Shown: one piece after another, positions 24,301 through 39,300 of the stretch
How positions within the stretch are numbered: position 1 is the stretch's first letter
Layout: each line of letters opens with the position of its first letter
The notes under the pieces: generated by a model
What the model saw: only the letters and a program-made list of their open reading frames with translations
Databases searched by the model: none
Told to the model about the DNA's origin: nothing
Made by a program: the position numbers and the translations under genes
NCBI GenBank assembly: GCA_918807975.1
Contig: OU964928.1
Location: 15,521,823-15,585,822 of the forward strand
Reading direction: 5' to 3'
Length of the DNA: 64,000 nucleotides
Source: Aplidium turbinatum
Taxonomy: Eukaryota; Chordata; Ascidiacea; Aplousobranchia; Polyclinidae

Positions 24301-27300
24301 TTGATTTCTAGTGTGCTTTGTATTTCACATTTGAGTTGCAAACGCAGAAAGTTATTGGTCAAAATTAGGTCAAAATTTGTAAATTATAAAGTCAAAATTT
24401 CAAGTTTTTAGGTCAAAAAATTGGTTGCCCTACTCATCAGGTGCTTAAACGGACAAAATTGACCATTTTGAAACTAATGATTAATTCACTTTAAATTGAA
24501 GAAATGATAGTCTTTGATGATGCAATTCCGACTCTCTCGGAGAAGAGCGGTACGTCGAGCACTACAGGAACATTAAACCATTCTAATGTTTCTTGGTTGA
24601 AAAGTAGTCAAATTTAGCTACTAAATATTCCGACGCGGCTTAGGTTTCTTAAATTGTGCAAGTTCACCGATATTTTCGGAAACTCAACAAAAGCAACTAG
24701 AATTTAAAGGAAGCCCAAACTGTGGAGCAAGAGGATCTCAAGAGAATATTTGTGTACATTTGACTTGGATCAATTTATTGACGACAACAAGTAATGTCAA
24801 CAGCTTCTAGTTGTGACAAAGCTGGAAATCCAGGAGAACTTGGACTAACTTGTTCATATCCTGGATCGTTATTTTCCACATCGATAAACAGCATCTTTTC
24901 AGAGATTCTTGCAGTTGTTTCAGGACCATTTTCAGCCGGTGATAGAGCAAGCAATGAAGATATTGACGCTATTTTTGACTAATTACTTTACGAGAAATGA
25001 TTTGCAACTGTGATGGATTTGAAAACAAAAGGATAAATAGGCTAAACTGCGGCTGAACGCACAAAACGATGCAAGTGTTGCACTGAGTGTTACAAAACCA
25101 AGGGTTACAGCATTGGCTGCACAGATGCAGTTTGATCTGTCACACTGAAAACGATACTTTCATACAGTAATTGCTATCAAACTCATTGAAAAGTAATAGA
25201 TTGTTTGCAGGCGACGACACCTCAACAAGTATCTAATATACACTAGGTGGCAGCACAGAGTAACAAATGCGGTGATAAGCGAAGAATATGAAGTCAGTTC
25301 AGAAATACTTCAGCCCAACAAACAGGGTATAACTTTAAAGCAAGTTGTATGCTATTATAGTAAAAATATACTAAGCTAACTGTCACAGGTCATCATTCTT
25401 CTGTTCTTTAGTTTACTTAGAGTTACTCGCGCGCATTGTCCTCTTTCGTAGCAAGACAAACATTACGTTTACTTGATCAGTTATGGGTTTGTCATTCTAA
25501 AAGTTGTTTATACATTGAAATATGGAGTTGCGTACGAAGGGTACGATAAAACATACGTTATGCTTTGTTTTTAATAGATTTGCTGAAGTTTGAAAGCAAA
25601 TACAGAACTAAAACAGATGTTATATATTTTTGACGCGATTATTATTGTTTACAGTTATAGGCGTACAGTTATAGGCCTACTTGTAATTTTGTTAGGTGAT
25701 GGACTTCGATTTCTTTTTCAAAGATTGCCAGCACCGAATAATCTACCGATATTCATTTGCGAAAAAAGTGGTAGGCTTGTAATTTCGAAATTTACTAGGA
25801 AATAAAGGAATAGCCTACTCAAAGGAAACAAAGCAACTTTGTGGCCTACCAGAGTCTTGCCAACCCAAAGCTTGTCCGTGATAGCTATAACGGTGAAAAA
25901 GCATCACAATAATGGCAGTATCGATTAAGGTTTCATGAAGGTTAACCACCTCTTAGCACGAAAGTGGTAGAGCACATTACACACATTTGACTTCGTTCGC
26001 ATTTCAGGCTGGCTTAGAGTGTGAGTTATGAAAGGATGAAACTGGTTTAAAAACGCAACTTCAATTGGAACCAAATGACACAAAATTGCTAGCTTTTCGA
26101 AATGACATTAGGAGAGACAAAAGTTCAGCGAAACATGCGCTTTTTTGAACAAATTTGTGGTCCCACTAAGTCAAACAATTTGATTATTTTCTATTTTAAC
26201 CATAAACAAGTAAAACCTAACAACCAGACGGCATTTAACATAATAACATAAAAATAAACTAAAAATTACAAACGTTTTCGGCCAAAGGCTACTCATGTTA
26301 GACTTATTTAAGTAACCAACAGACTGATGTTCTTCATAAATTGAAATTACAGAACTGATCTACTTCAGTTCTGTAATCTGTAACTGTAGATCAGTTCTGT
26401 AATTTCAATTTATGAAGAACATCAGTCAGTGGGTTACTTGAAAACGGCTAACATGAATAGCCTATGGCCGAAAACGTTTGTAATTTTTACTTTGTTTTCG
26501 TATTGTTATGTTAAATGCCGTCTGGTTGTTAGGTTTTATTTGTCTATGGTTAAAAAATCACCTCTCTATCAAAATTGTATTTTCTATTTGTAACTTAACA
26601 CTTCGTCAGCCTCATGTCTATTCATTGATCCAGCTGTGAAGTGCTTTTGTACTCCAGCAGTTATGTTACAGTGTTTTGAAATGCTCTTTATGACTCACAA
26701 TAACATGTCGAAGTGACTAGGCCTAAGTTTAGCGCATGGATCGTCAGAAAGGTTGGAAGGATATTTTGATCCTGTTTGAAAAACATTTAGAATTAGATTA
26801 TGCCATGGCCACCTAAAGATACGGCCTGATTTGTCACATTTTGTAGAAATTTCCAGGTTTTTCTAACTTTGGGCGAACGTTTAAATAAATTTTTCTAAAA
26901 ATTAGATTTTTACGCTTTCTTTATTCTTTTTCCCAGATGACACAATAGGTTTTAACATTCTCACATGTTGAAAAACAAAGAAAATTCGATTTCGAAGATT
27001 TTAGTCAGACTGTTAATTTTCAATAACAGTCTGATTTTGCGTTTTTCAACTTAGTTTTTCTCATTTGCTACTGCTTCCCCAAGGCAACAAAAAAGTTTTA
27101 TGTCATTAGGAAACCGCAAAAAGTAAAAACATCTCAAAAAATGTCAGTCAAGCACTAGCAGTAGCTGTAATCAAAATCTACAAAATGTGACAAATCAGGC
27201 CGCATCTCCAGGTGGGCCATGATTATGCCAATGTTTACTTTAATGAAAAAAGACTTGTAACTGTAGTTACAAAAGCAGGTGCTGATAGTTTTGTTTAGGG

Positions 27301-30300
27301 GACCAGGTCGAAATTGAATATACACTTGGAATTTTGTTTGAATGAGCTGAAGGTGCTAGCATTAGTAAAATCGATTCTTATCTAATTAATATGTTGAGAG
27401 ATCAGAGTGTTGTGGAAATGTCAGTATTTCGAACTACTGGAATTGCAGCCCTAACTCGTCGATCATAGCAATGATTTTGATGCTCTCAACATGTTTAAGA
27501 AGAGAAATGCAACCGAAGTGAGTCGATACTTAGCTTACAGTCTATAGCCTATAGCACCAAGACTTCAAACAATGTTTTATCTTATGTTTGATTGAGTGTG
27601 CAAGAGTATATAAGTAAACCCATGTCAGACGCAATTATAAAAGAAACCACGGGCTACTAATCTCCTTCACAAACCTAAGTGACAACTACGTGAAATTATT
27701 GCCTACCTGTTATATCACATCACTGTTGTGCTGTACTGCAGAGTTAAGTTGCATTTGTGTGTTTGGCATTTGATTGACATTTCGCTGCAAGGCATATTTG
27801 CCAATCTAACTAAAGTAGGCTGTTGCCGGTATGGCCATTGTGAAGATAATTTAGGCCAGGTAGCCTACCAATGAGATCCTCGTACTCCAGTAAAGACAAT
27901 TTTAAGAAACATGCACTATATCCAAAGAGTACATGGTGTTTTTTTCAAATTCAGCACTCTTGGTCCTCTGGTACTAGTCCAGAAGTACTCACTGACCCCC
28001 TCCCCTGTCAACACTACTGCTTGCTGGTGTTAAAACTATTAAAATGTGTGACAAAATTTCTTTCTCTATGACCAACTACTTTATTTCAGCAACGAATTGC
28101 CGAGCTAGAGCAGTCTGAAGCCTTTCTTCAATGTCAGCTTGTCAACTTGGAAGATCAACTACTTTCTTCGAAGAATGAACTCAGAAAAGTAAAAACAGAA
28201 AACACAGACCTCGGAGAGCATTGCACTAAATTGGAAAATTGTCTGGGTAATCTTGCACTCAAAGCGATAAACAGTATTTCTATTTTGCATGATTTAGGCT
28301 ACAAACCTTATTTGTCTAGCATTGGACTACTGGAGTGATATATATACTGTAATGCAAGAATCATTTAAAATTGAATGGATTTTGTTTTAACATAACTGTT
28401 TTAATCTTTTTACTTAGTATTGTTTTTTGTAAGTTATCAGTGATTCAAATTTAAGACTTTTATGGTAGATATACTGTAGTGTAGGTATGACATAGCCTTG
28501 GTCTGCAGATCATGGGTCACAAATTCTAAGCCTTGCGTGTAAACCTACATTACTACGGTTGCCATAGTTTCATTTTCTTTTATTTATTCAACAACAATTT
28601 CTCACGTTCGGTGGTAGCCTGTTGATGTGTTTTGTGTTCTGGTGATATCGAATAAACTACTGTAGTTGTACGTAGGCCTTATTGTTCTTGATGTTTTAAG
28701 CTGTAATTGATGCTGAAAAGTCTCTTCTGGACGAACTGAAGCAACAGAATGGGGAGTTGCGCAACAACCTATCTGCTGCTGAAAGAGAGGAAAAAATCTT
28801 AATCGAAAAATTGACACGTCTTGCAGAGGAAAACGCTGATCTTGAAGAAAAGGTGGAGCATGATATTTTTAATAATGCAGTGATCATATGACACTTATAC
28901 TGAATGATCAGCTAAACTGTTCAGTTAATGTTGGTAAGATGCAAACAATTGAAATTCACCAGGGTCAAGAATTTAGTTTTTGCGTTATTTTCTGAATCAA
29001 AAGTTTAGTTTCTATGTTTTGGGCTCAGTCCTGTTCTGTAGATTTTCTAAGCGTTCCGATTATTTTCCCCAGGTAAAGTGAAATTAGACTATAGCCTATG
29101 GTAGGTATCTCGTTCAAACTGCTGAGGTGGTTTGTATCGTCAAAAATGAAAAGCTATAAACGAAAAAAAGAAACCTTTTACATGAAACTTACAGATTTTG
29201 TGACTTCGTAAAATGTTATGCGGGTGATTGTTGACCTTGAATCAGCCAAGATTTTGAAAGCCATTGCCAGTCAAACTCATCAAATGTTTACTAATAACAG
29301 ATTAATAAAGATATTTAGATTAAAGTGTTTGTTAGTAGTTTTCTATTATCCATTTAAGATTATATATTGTTTGTTATAATCTATATATAACGTCGCAGTT
29401 ATGCCGCGGAATTTGGTAGGGTTTAGCAAAACCTTGAACTCTGCTATCCTTCTTGCTCTAAATCAAGGGTTCGTAAACAGTTGATCGCAACCAAAATTTG
29501 TGTTGCAAAACCTTCTTCACTGGGTAACGCAGTAATTTAAACTTTCCAGAAATAGCTTGTAACCATCTTGTCTGCGAAATTGTTCACTAATTTATAGCTT
29601 AATTATACCATTGCGTTGTTATTCCATGAAATGACTTGTCAAGCGACCGCGGCTTAAAGATTGCGTTTCATACTGGAAAACTTTGGATTTCAGTGCAAAG
29701 GAATATCCACAGTTAGCTGGAATGAATGTTCTTTTACCATTTGGAACTACTGCACCTATTTATGTGAAAGGACGTTTTGTGCGTTATCGTAGGCCTACAT
29801 TAAAAACAGGCATATCAAGAATACAAATAGAAGGAAATCATCGTGGTGCCGTCTCTCAATGAAGCTGCGAAATCTTTTGTTTGCTTTAAGCACAGACCCA
29901 TAGTTATCATTGCGAAAAATAGATGGAACCCTTTCTCTCTGATGTGCTTAATTTTATAAAATTTTGTGCAAGAAAACTGCTCCTGTCGAATGTCGATGGT
30001 AGGCTAGTTATAAAGTTGATGATGATGGCGTGTGAGCGATCTTTCCAGGCTAGATTGGAGGCAGGAAATCTTCAGCCACTCAGCAGTCTCGTCGTCCAGG
30101 ACCCTCAGACCATGCGCACCGTGTGGAGGCCGGTGGGTTAGGCAGTGATGGATGACATGGTCTGCGGTCTGTTCCGTGGCACCACACTCGCATTCTGATG
30201 AAGGAGCCAGGCCCCACTTGTGCAATGTGCATGTCCGATATTTAATTATAGTACGATATTTAAAGTTGATATGTAATTATAGTACAAAGTATTTTCCACA

Positions 30301-33300
30301 AAATTGTCTGCTCCCAAAATGTTTTTCTTGGGAAGATTTAGAAATGTTTTTTACAGTCGCGCCAACAAGTATTTGCGGACTTCTGCTCCCGATTATTATG
30401 CACTTATACTTTTTTCTTATACATATAATCGGCAAATAAACCTAGTACTTGTTGAAATGCAGTAACTAGAAACAATTCTATTGTTCTTATCAATCGAAAT
30501 CTTGTTAGGCATCGAAGATTACCTCTAAGCAAGGTGATGAAGTTTTGAATAAGAAAATAGAGAACTTGACTGAAGAAATTCAACAGCTCCAAAACGAACG
30601 TACTTCTTACAAAGACAGGTAAAGCAACAGAACGAATGACTTGCCGCAACCTAAATTGATTGACCGAGTCATCTGCTTTTGCACGAAGACAATTAAACAG
30701 TGTACTCAAGGTGCACTTAACCGAAATCTCTGTCGCAATTTTTTTCCAAAAACTAGCCAGTGTGAAAAACAGCAATACTTTATTAAAACATTGTTTGATT
30801 TCCACAGTGACTTTGTAACGTTTGAAGTGTCTGTCGCTGGATGTGTTTTTTTTTTTTCTAGTTATTCCTTTCGTTATGATGGTCAGAAAACTAGCAAACT
30901 AAATCGACCTGTTCGGCTTGAATGTAAAAGAACTTATTTGAAATTATAATTTTTGTTTTGAAATAATAGGCATACAATACACCTTTCGCTTCATCGCTGT
31001 GAAGGAACGTAAATGCAACATTCAAGCAGCCTATAGCCCATACTTTCGTTGTAATTAATCATAGCAATGCTTGACAGATGCACAGGATTAGAAGATGTGA
31101 GGGAATGTCTTGTGCAACAAATCACGACAATGGAAGAAGAGTTCAACTCCGAATCGAATGCGTTGTCTCAGCAAATCAACAAACTCAATGAAAACATAAA
31201 GTAACTAAAAACTCTTCGTTTGTTGGCAATCGAGTGTAGCAAGAATTGACAGCGATAGAAACGTGTTTCGCCTTGTCTTGATGTCTAGTCTTGTCTTGAT
31301 GGCTAGTGTGGAGGCTACACTGCTTGCTGTTCTATAGTGAGTAGTAAGGAAGTGTTGACGCCAGGAAGATCGCCCCTTTTCAACTGTAAAAACTCTTCCA
31401 TAGCGTGAGACTTGTGAAGAGAAACGCATTTTATTCAGATAACTTTTTTATGATACAACTGCAGTTTATCAGTTCCATATGTTTTTTCGCTTGTATAAAA
31501 GCTTTCCACTAAAAATGTTGATTTATTTGCATCAGAATTACCAAAGAAGACCGAGATAAGATCAAGGAAAGCAACGAGCAACTTGAATTAGATCAAGAAC
31601 TGAGCCTGAATATGACAGAAACTTTGAACAAGCGCATTTCCGACTTGCAGGTAAGGAAAAGAAGAAGTGCAGTGAATTTAATGATTGAAGTGCAGCCTAA
31701 TAATTTTAGATGTTGAAAAAATGCCAAGATGTAACCTATTGCATTATTTTCTTGATAAGGGTATAGAGTTTTGCTGACAGTTATTGCATTTATGTGTATG
31801 CCATTTTTTGTAATGTTTGAATGTTATTCGATCCCATTAAGTTGTTTTTTACCTGACTGTGGTAAAATTATTTCTCTTTCAAAGTTATGCTGAAAAAAAA
31901 TCAGCTCAAGATCAACCTATTGCACAATTGTTGCTATGCCAAAACTAAACTTTTTTTAATTTATAAACCATAGTATAAGAGACAAATCAAAAAGAATGTG
32001 GTTGAATGCAATGTTAGCAATAACAGGCCTAAAACTGTGGTAAACAATAAAACGTTGGCATTTATACTGTAATTCAAAATTTTCAAAAAGATTGCTGTAT
32101 GAAAGTATATTTATGAGATACAAATGTTCAGAATCACATCGAAACTTTGAAATGTCAACTTGATGGTCAGAAGCGAAAGATCACTTCATTCAATGAAGTT
32201 CAAGAACAACTCGCTGCGGTTGTATCGGAAAAATGCGATCTTGCAGTTTTAGTTGACAAATACAAAAATGACATCGAAATTTTGAGAACGAGGCTAACAG
32301 AGCAACAGGTGACTTACTAAGAACGGTCAATTAGACAAAAAAAAACAATAACATTTGGATCCATTATGTTTGATTTGGCCGGTGATGACGTCACCACAAC
32401 AACGAATCTTAGTCATATCAGTTGCTTTACTTGACTGTGGCATTGGTTTTGAGTGATATCTTCAGCAAATCATAATTAGTTTAAGTAGGGTACTTGATTT
32501 CTGTCTCTTTAGATGTGACTTTTTATGTCTGTTTGAGTTTTGATGAGCATATACCACTATCTGAGTTCTAAAAACAACCTGATTATTTTTTCTGCTTTAA
32601 ATAACTGGACTGGATTGTTACCAGATTTTAAAAGAGATATTCATTATCTATTGTACTATATAGCCTAGCTTCTTGCAGATGTCAAACATTATCATTCGAC
32701 GAAACGTCGTAATGAACACTTTAGCACGTCAGACTACAAAACGTGCTTTGGATTACATGTCTTCACTACAGCATGCTGAACATTGTCATGCTCACTTTAG
32801 TTTTTGATGTAAATAACTTGCTTTTATAACTTTCGGCTTCGCTGTGACTTAGCGTTTGATTACAGCAAGCATATTAATCCGATTATTGTCATCGTACTAA
32901 CTCACTGACACTAAACTAGGAACATTTGACGGAATCATTTGAGCGTGCTAACAAACAACTGGTTGAAGAAACTTGTGAGATGGAAACGTCACAGCGTCAT
33001 CTGGCAGTTGAAAACGAACTTCTGCGCATGCGCTCTTGTTCCCGGGCTTTTGACGCAGCTGTTGGACGAAAGCTAAGAGAAGATATCGTAGACATTTTGT
33101 CAGCTTGTGAAAATGCTTTGTCCGAAGTGCTTTCCAAAGAACAAGATGAAAATATTTTTCGAATATTCTCTGGTATGAATCAAGGAGACATACTTTTCGA
33201 TGAAGAAATGACTGAAAGCGAGGCTGCTGATATTTTAAATCATTACGGAGAAGAGTTGATTGGAGCCACAGTCAAGGAGCTACAGGAGATGCAGAAACAA

Positions 33301-36300
33301 AGTCCTAGGTTGGGAGACGTTCTTTCTTTTTCGCAATTGATTGCCGACGTCAAAGAAAACTACAAATTTGTCAAGATGTTTGAAGCAATAAAACTCACAA
33401 TTGAAAATATTCCTACTCTTTTGAAAACATACGAAGCAAAGTTTGCAACTCTGTCAGAAGAAAATGACTCCCTTCGGTAAGTATTTTCTCATATTTTTTC
33501 GTCCATAGTGCTCTGCACTGTAATGTCTGAGTGACAACTTGCAATAGAAAGTAAATCATTTTTTTTAATTCGTCGTTCAAATAGCAAAAGGTGAACGGTG
33601 CAAGTAAATGATAACTTATATCCTTTAATTAAAGAAATGAACTTCACAAAAACTCGCATGTTCCTTTTTTTTTAATTTCCAGCAATTTTACTTTGTTTTG
33701 TACGTTTTGATTAGAATGTCTTTGGATTCATCTGCAAATCAGAAAACTCAAAAGGAAACTGATGTCGACTCAAATGAAACATCTGCACTCTATACCCTCA
33801 GCAGGGAGCTGCATGAAATGAAAATAGAATTGGGACAAGTTGTATCTAATGAAGAGTCGCTGACAGAAAAGCTTAAGTCTTCACAACGCGTATGTGAAGA
33901 GTTATCAGCAAGAATACAAACGCTGCAGGAAGAAAAATTTCAACTGATTCAAAACAGTGCTGAAAGTCTTCAGAACGTTGAAGTAAACGACGTATTGAAA
34001 AAAAGTAAAGCTCAAGTTCTCTCCGTTCAAGAACAAAATCAAAGTCTTTGTGACGAGTTGAAAATGAAAGAAAAAAAGTTTTCTTCCACGAAACAGAAAA
34101 TGACTGAACGCATCGATGATTTGAAAGACGAGCTGGCAAAATCAAAAGCGTCCCAAGATAGTCTGCGAAAGAATTTAGATGATACACAAAATGCAGGGGA
34201 AGCGCTGCTACAAAGATTTGAAACGACTAAAAATGAACAAATCAAAACTATCGAAAAACTTAAGAGCGAAATCAAATATTTTAGTTCAAAAAATGAAATT
34301 AAAAACGAACACTTAATTGAAACAGAAGAAAAGCTGCAAAACACTCTTGAAAATCAACAATCAATGGAGAAGAATATCCTTAACCTCACAGGTCAAATAG
34401 CGGACTTAGAAAATCAGTTGAAATCTCAAACGGCTTCTCTGGTTGAAGCTGAAGAGGCAAGCGCACAGCGTGAACGTGAAAATGTTGAACTAAAAATCAA
34501 ACTAGACAACTTGGAACGAGAGAAGCAAGAAGAAGAAGACGGGGATAGCGACGTACGAAAGGAAGAGATCAAACAACTGAGAGATGAATTGTTTCGCAAG
34601 TCAGATATTGTTGACAATCAGAAAGAGATAATTGAAGAATTAAACAGGTAAATTTTGGAAAAATTTAAATATTTTCATTATTTTGGTGATGCTGATAAAA
34701 TTTTAAGTAAACATTACATTGCTTCTAACTTGTAGTATGGAAATGACACACTTTGTTGTCAGTTTGTCAGAAAGGAGGACAGGTGTAATTTCAACCAAGT
34801 CTATCCAACATTTAGATTTATCTTTTGAGTATTCGAAATTATACGGATCATTAAGCATTAGTGTTGGAATTAGAATGATATTTATGGAAGACGATAGTTT
34901 GTTTCTGAGTGAATAACATTCGAAGCGTCAATAATTTTCGATTTGTGGTATTTTGATACAATCTAACGTGTTTTGCTGCCAAATTTTATATTTTTCGGTT
35001 TTAGATAACTGCATCCAATGACTAAAGCTTCAGGTTCAAAATTTTAAGTTCTAGATGATTTTCTAGCTGATTCAGGATAAACTTGAGTTTTTAATCGAGA
35101 CGAAAGCTATTTAAGTGTTTAATGTTTTGCTTAATTTGCTTAACATTTTCTTTTAAAGCTCTTTGAAATATGAAATTATTTCTTCCCGGTTTGGTATGTA
35201 AAATATCCGTATTGATTTGATTTTCCAGAAAACTCGATCAACTGAACAAAGCAATTGCCGGTGGAACATCCTTGCACGATGATAACATTCAACTCACAGA
35301 GCAAATAAAGAACTTGAAGTACTGAAACTAATAGTGCTGGTTGTAGAATAGTCAATTGACCTATTCCCTTATTGCATGGTTATAAGTGCGTATTGTTAAA
35401 CGACTTAATATTTCTCCGTGAAGTTGTAACTAACATCATAACTGTCGTAGGTAGAAGGATTCGTTCCTCTTGAAAAGCTATATGCAAGAACCGAGGCTGC
35501 TTAAGGCTCTTAAATTGCATCAAAAAACACACCATTTTCTTGAGAGATGTGGCCATTATTAATGGAGTCATTTTGATCAAGTTTAACTTCCTTGCATCTA
35601 ATGACGCCTTTTGTTGCTGCAGTATAGGCCACAGATCATTGCCTATACACAGGGTTGCCATCGACATGGACCCAAAAGTAAGGACAACCGAAAAATTAGA
35701 TTAACATTTAAAAAACGTTTTTGGACATACTTTGTATTTATACGAGCCGTGTCATATCACATTCCATACTTTTTGCCAGAAACAATCTGCTCCAGCAACT
35801 CCTTGTTATCACAAATTGCTCCATGGATCTCACGGCAGCTCAGGTCTAGGTTTACCTTTGCTTGTAGCTGGGATTTGACTGTCATTTCACTAAGTCTGTT
35901 CCTTTCCTTGGTCCACTGCGCCGAAACAAGAGAGAACACTCTTTCCACAAACGCATTGCTGACCGGAAGGAAGAAAATGATTCTAACCAGCTTGTAGAGC
36001 AGCGGAAAAGAGTTGTTTCCGGTAAAGATCTTCATCCACTTGGCCTCAGGTTCATCCTTGCGGAACACATCATCTGAAATCTTCTTGAGCAGAGCGTTAA
36101 CAACCGAGACCTCATCGAACAGCTCATCTTTCATTGCCATTAGTGGATCAACTTGCTTCGTCAACCCCTTGACTTTCTCGTGCTCGATTGCTTGATCTTT
36201 CAGCAGGGTGCAGTTGACGTGCGTTGGATGCTTCTCAAATCGATACCACTTGTTGATATATTCCAAGGTAATCGTGTAAAACTTCTGGAAGCTCGCTTTG

Positions 36301-39300
36301 AGAACCTTAGCATGCTCTTCTTCGACTGTTCTCAGTAATTCGTCTGTTGTTGCTCCGAAAAACCCAGAACACCGGCGTTGCGATGTTTTGATCTTGAAAG
36401 ATTCAATTATCTCTGCCAGTTCTGGAAACAATGCAGTTGACTTTTGCAGGAGTAACAGTGGTTCATTAAAGAGCAAGAGAAGTCAAATCCTGTAACGTGT
36501 ACGCCACAGGAGTCGGCTACCTTTCATTTATGATGTCATAAAATCTCGGAGCAAAAGCATAATTTTAGGATATTGTGCAACACCGGACACCAGAGGAAAA
36601 CGATCGAAGTTCTGTAATTGTTGAAAATAAGACAAAGTAAGGACGCAAGTCGAAAATACGGACATTTAATTTTTCTAAGACCCGACCCTTCAAAATAAGG
36701 ACATATCTTAGAAATAAGGACGGTATGGCAACCCTGCTTATACATTACGCTTTCGCATGAAATTAGATGCTTTGTGGCAATAGCATGATCAATAAAAGAT
36801 AATTTCCATTGATAGATGCATGACTACCCTATAATTAATCAACAGAAGATCGTACTACCTAAGTTAACTAAATAATATATTGCTTTTTAGAAAAGAAAAT
36901 TTGGATCTCATACAGAAGATTGACGAACTGCGACTTTTCAAAACTGAAAATATGAAAACTGATTTCAGTCTTCACAGCGCTAAAAACCAGGTTTCGTCAG
37001 ACCGTATTCGTTGCCTCGAACAGGAAATTTCTGACCTCAAATCGCTCAACCGCGACATCAAGCGACAGAGTGACGATGCATTAAATGAGAAAATCAGCAT
37101 GATTGAACAAATTAGGGAAGAATGCCAACAGTTACAACTAGCATTAAGTGTAGAAGTGCAAAAAAGAGAAGCAAAAAGTCAAGTTAAACATGAAAAAAGT
37201 TTAAACAAAGAATGTTATTCAGATAACTCTTCTCAACACGTAAACCACGATCTCGTGACGTCACTACAAAATGATCTTGTGCGTAAATCCAAACAACTGG
37301 AAAAAATGAATAAAGAAAAGAAAGAAGCCGGCAAGCAATTGATTTCTTTATCAGAGGCAATGGAAAATCTTGTTGAAAAAAATGTGATTCTTTCCAATGA
37401 GTTATCTGAATACAAGGAAACTGTAATTTCTTTGAAGAAACAAGCCAGCACATCACTAGCAATTGAAGAACAAAGTGAAAATCGTGAACAACAAGCTCTT
37501 AATGTATTGCAGACAGAAAGCATCGGCGAAACAGCCACGAAAAAATGTTGTAGTTCCGTTTGTCAGAAAGACAAGGACACTATGTTAAGTGAGCTGGAGT
37601 GCTTGCGGGCGAAGTGCTTGTCTATTGAACAAAAGTTAAATGGAAAAGCTAAAACGCGATCAATCAAAGGCTTCGCTCGCAAAGCTAAATTGCGAAAAAT
37701 GTCTGCTGACGATAAAGGTTGTGGCAATGCAGAACAAGAGTTTTCAAATACTACGAAAAGCGCCCATGCAGAAGTAGAAGAAATGTATTCTTTGAAAAAA
37801 GACAAGTTTTGTGCGGAAATAAGTCAAAGTATTAGCAGTGATCACAGCGATAGTGACGAAGCTAGATCCACTAGTCATAGTTCTGTTAGTAACTCCAGCT
37901 CGTCTGATTGGAGTGAAAACGAAAAAAGCAGCAACTTAAAAATGCGATCAAAAGGTCTTCTTGAGGAAAACAAAAAATTACAGTTTAAAATAAACGAACT
38001 TCAACAAGTATTGAACAATCAAAAGAAAAGTGCTGATGCATTTCAAGCAAATTCTTGGCTTCAAATGGAAAATGATAGACTTTTAACTTTGCTGGAACAA
38101 GCTGAACAAGAAGCTTGTTCGTCGCAGGTACTGGATCGTGTGGCTTGTGTCAAAACCCGCATGCGGCAGATTTCTCACTACGTTTCTACACTAAACCAAA
38201 TGTACAAAACTTTGACTTTAACGATTTTTCACCAGCAAATCTAACGCCGGTCTTCTGCTGTAGCTGCCTTCCATTTTCACCCATTAATACATGACAGGTG
38301 TGGCAATCATTCATATAACTGTTACCATTTTGAAGTATTTCAAGATGTTTTTTAATTACTTTGTGCTGTGGTACTTCTAGCTGACTAATCCTGGCTTACC
38401 GATTGTATTGTTTTATAACCACGCAGTTTTCCTACCATTACTTTGAAGCAGTTTTCATTACTAACGACAATCCGCAATTTCTATATGTGTTCTCCACAAA
38501 ACACTTATGTACTGTGGAACTATTAGTTATTCTGGCACTAATTGGGGTTAAGTCACGAAGTCACGAAGTCCGCCCCGATAGCTCAGTGGTTACGCGCCGG
38601 GCTCAAGATCACACGGCGCTGGTTCGACTCTCGGGGTGTGCGTTTGAGCAACGCATTTCAGGACTGCTCTCCATTCAGCGGCACCTAGTGAATGGAATAA
38701 TTTCTCGGCAACAAGACTTCAACAATCGGAAACTTCACTCTGCCAATCTCGGTAACCGGCCCTGCGTCAAGTGCCTCTACAAGTATGCGAACAAGTACCA
38801 GGAATAACCTATCAAGGCTTTGTCAGTCCGAGGATAAAGATTCAAAACCAAACCAAAACCAAACCAACCAAGTCGAAATAGATAGTTTCTTTTGTGCTGC
38901 TCTTGATTACGAATCAGTGAATAATATGTTTTAAAAGCAATCAGTGAATAATTGACCAACATTGCATGCTCTAATTAAGTTTCAATTTACGTGTTTGTAA
39001 AGTTTGCTTTGAGTGAACAAATTAAATCAGTTAACACGTTTTGCGAAGATGTCTGTATGTCTCAAACTGATTTCAAGTCCTAATTTGCTCTCGCCAGTTT
39101 TGTTAACATTTAAAAGTATCACTTCCTTCCTTTTTTCTGATATATTGCTTGAGTACGATTTTCAATTGCATTTATGCATATAATACTAAGTTGATTGATA
39201 CTGATTTTTTTTACAACAAAGGCGGAGAAAGAAAAACTGCAAGAAGTCATTGCGCGTCTTCAAGCTACCGGTACTCTAAGTGACGCTGAAGGAAATAATC

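Noticed and set aside
33698-33714. Upstream ATG extending the exon 18 frame
   Set aside because: It lies before the acceptor gttttgattag, and the phase from exon 17 requires the exon to start at 33,715.
38128-38244. Continuation of the exon 20 frame to a stop at 38,244, suggesting a C-terminus
   Set aside because: A consensus donor CAG|gtactg at 38,127 joins in phase to the exon at 39,222, and composition changes after it. A short isoform ending here is possible but unsupported.
38572-38638. Functional tRNA gene at the SINE head
   Set aside because: The anticodon arm is not foldable and the sequence continues into a shared SINE body found at other loci.
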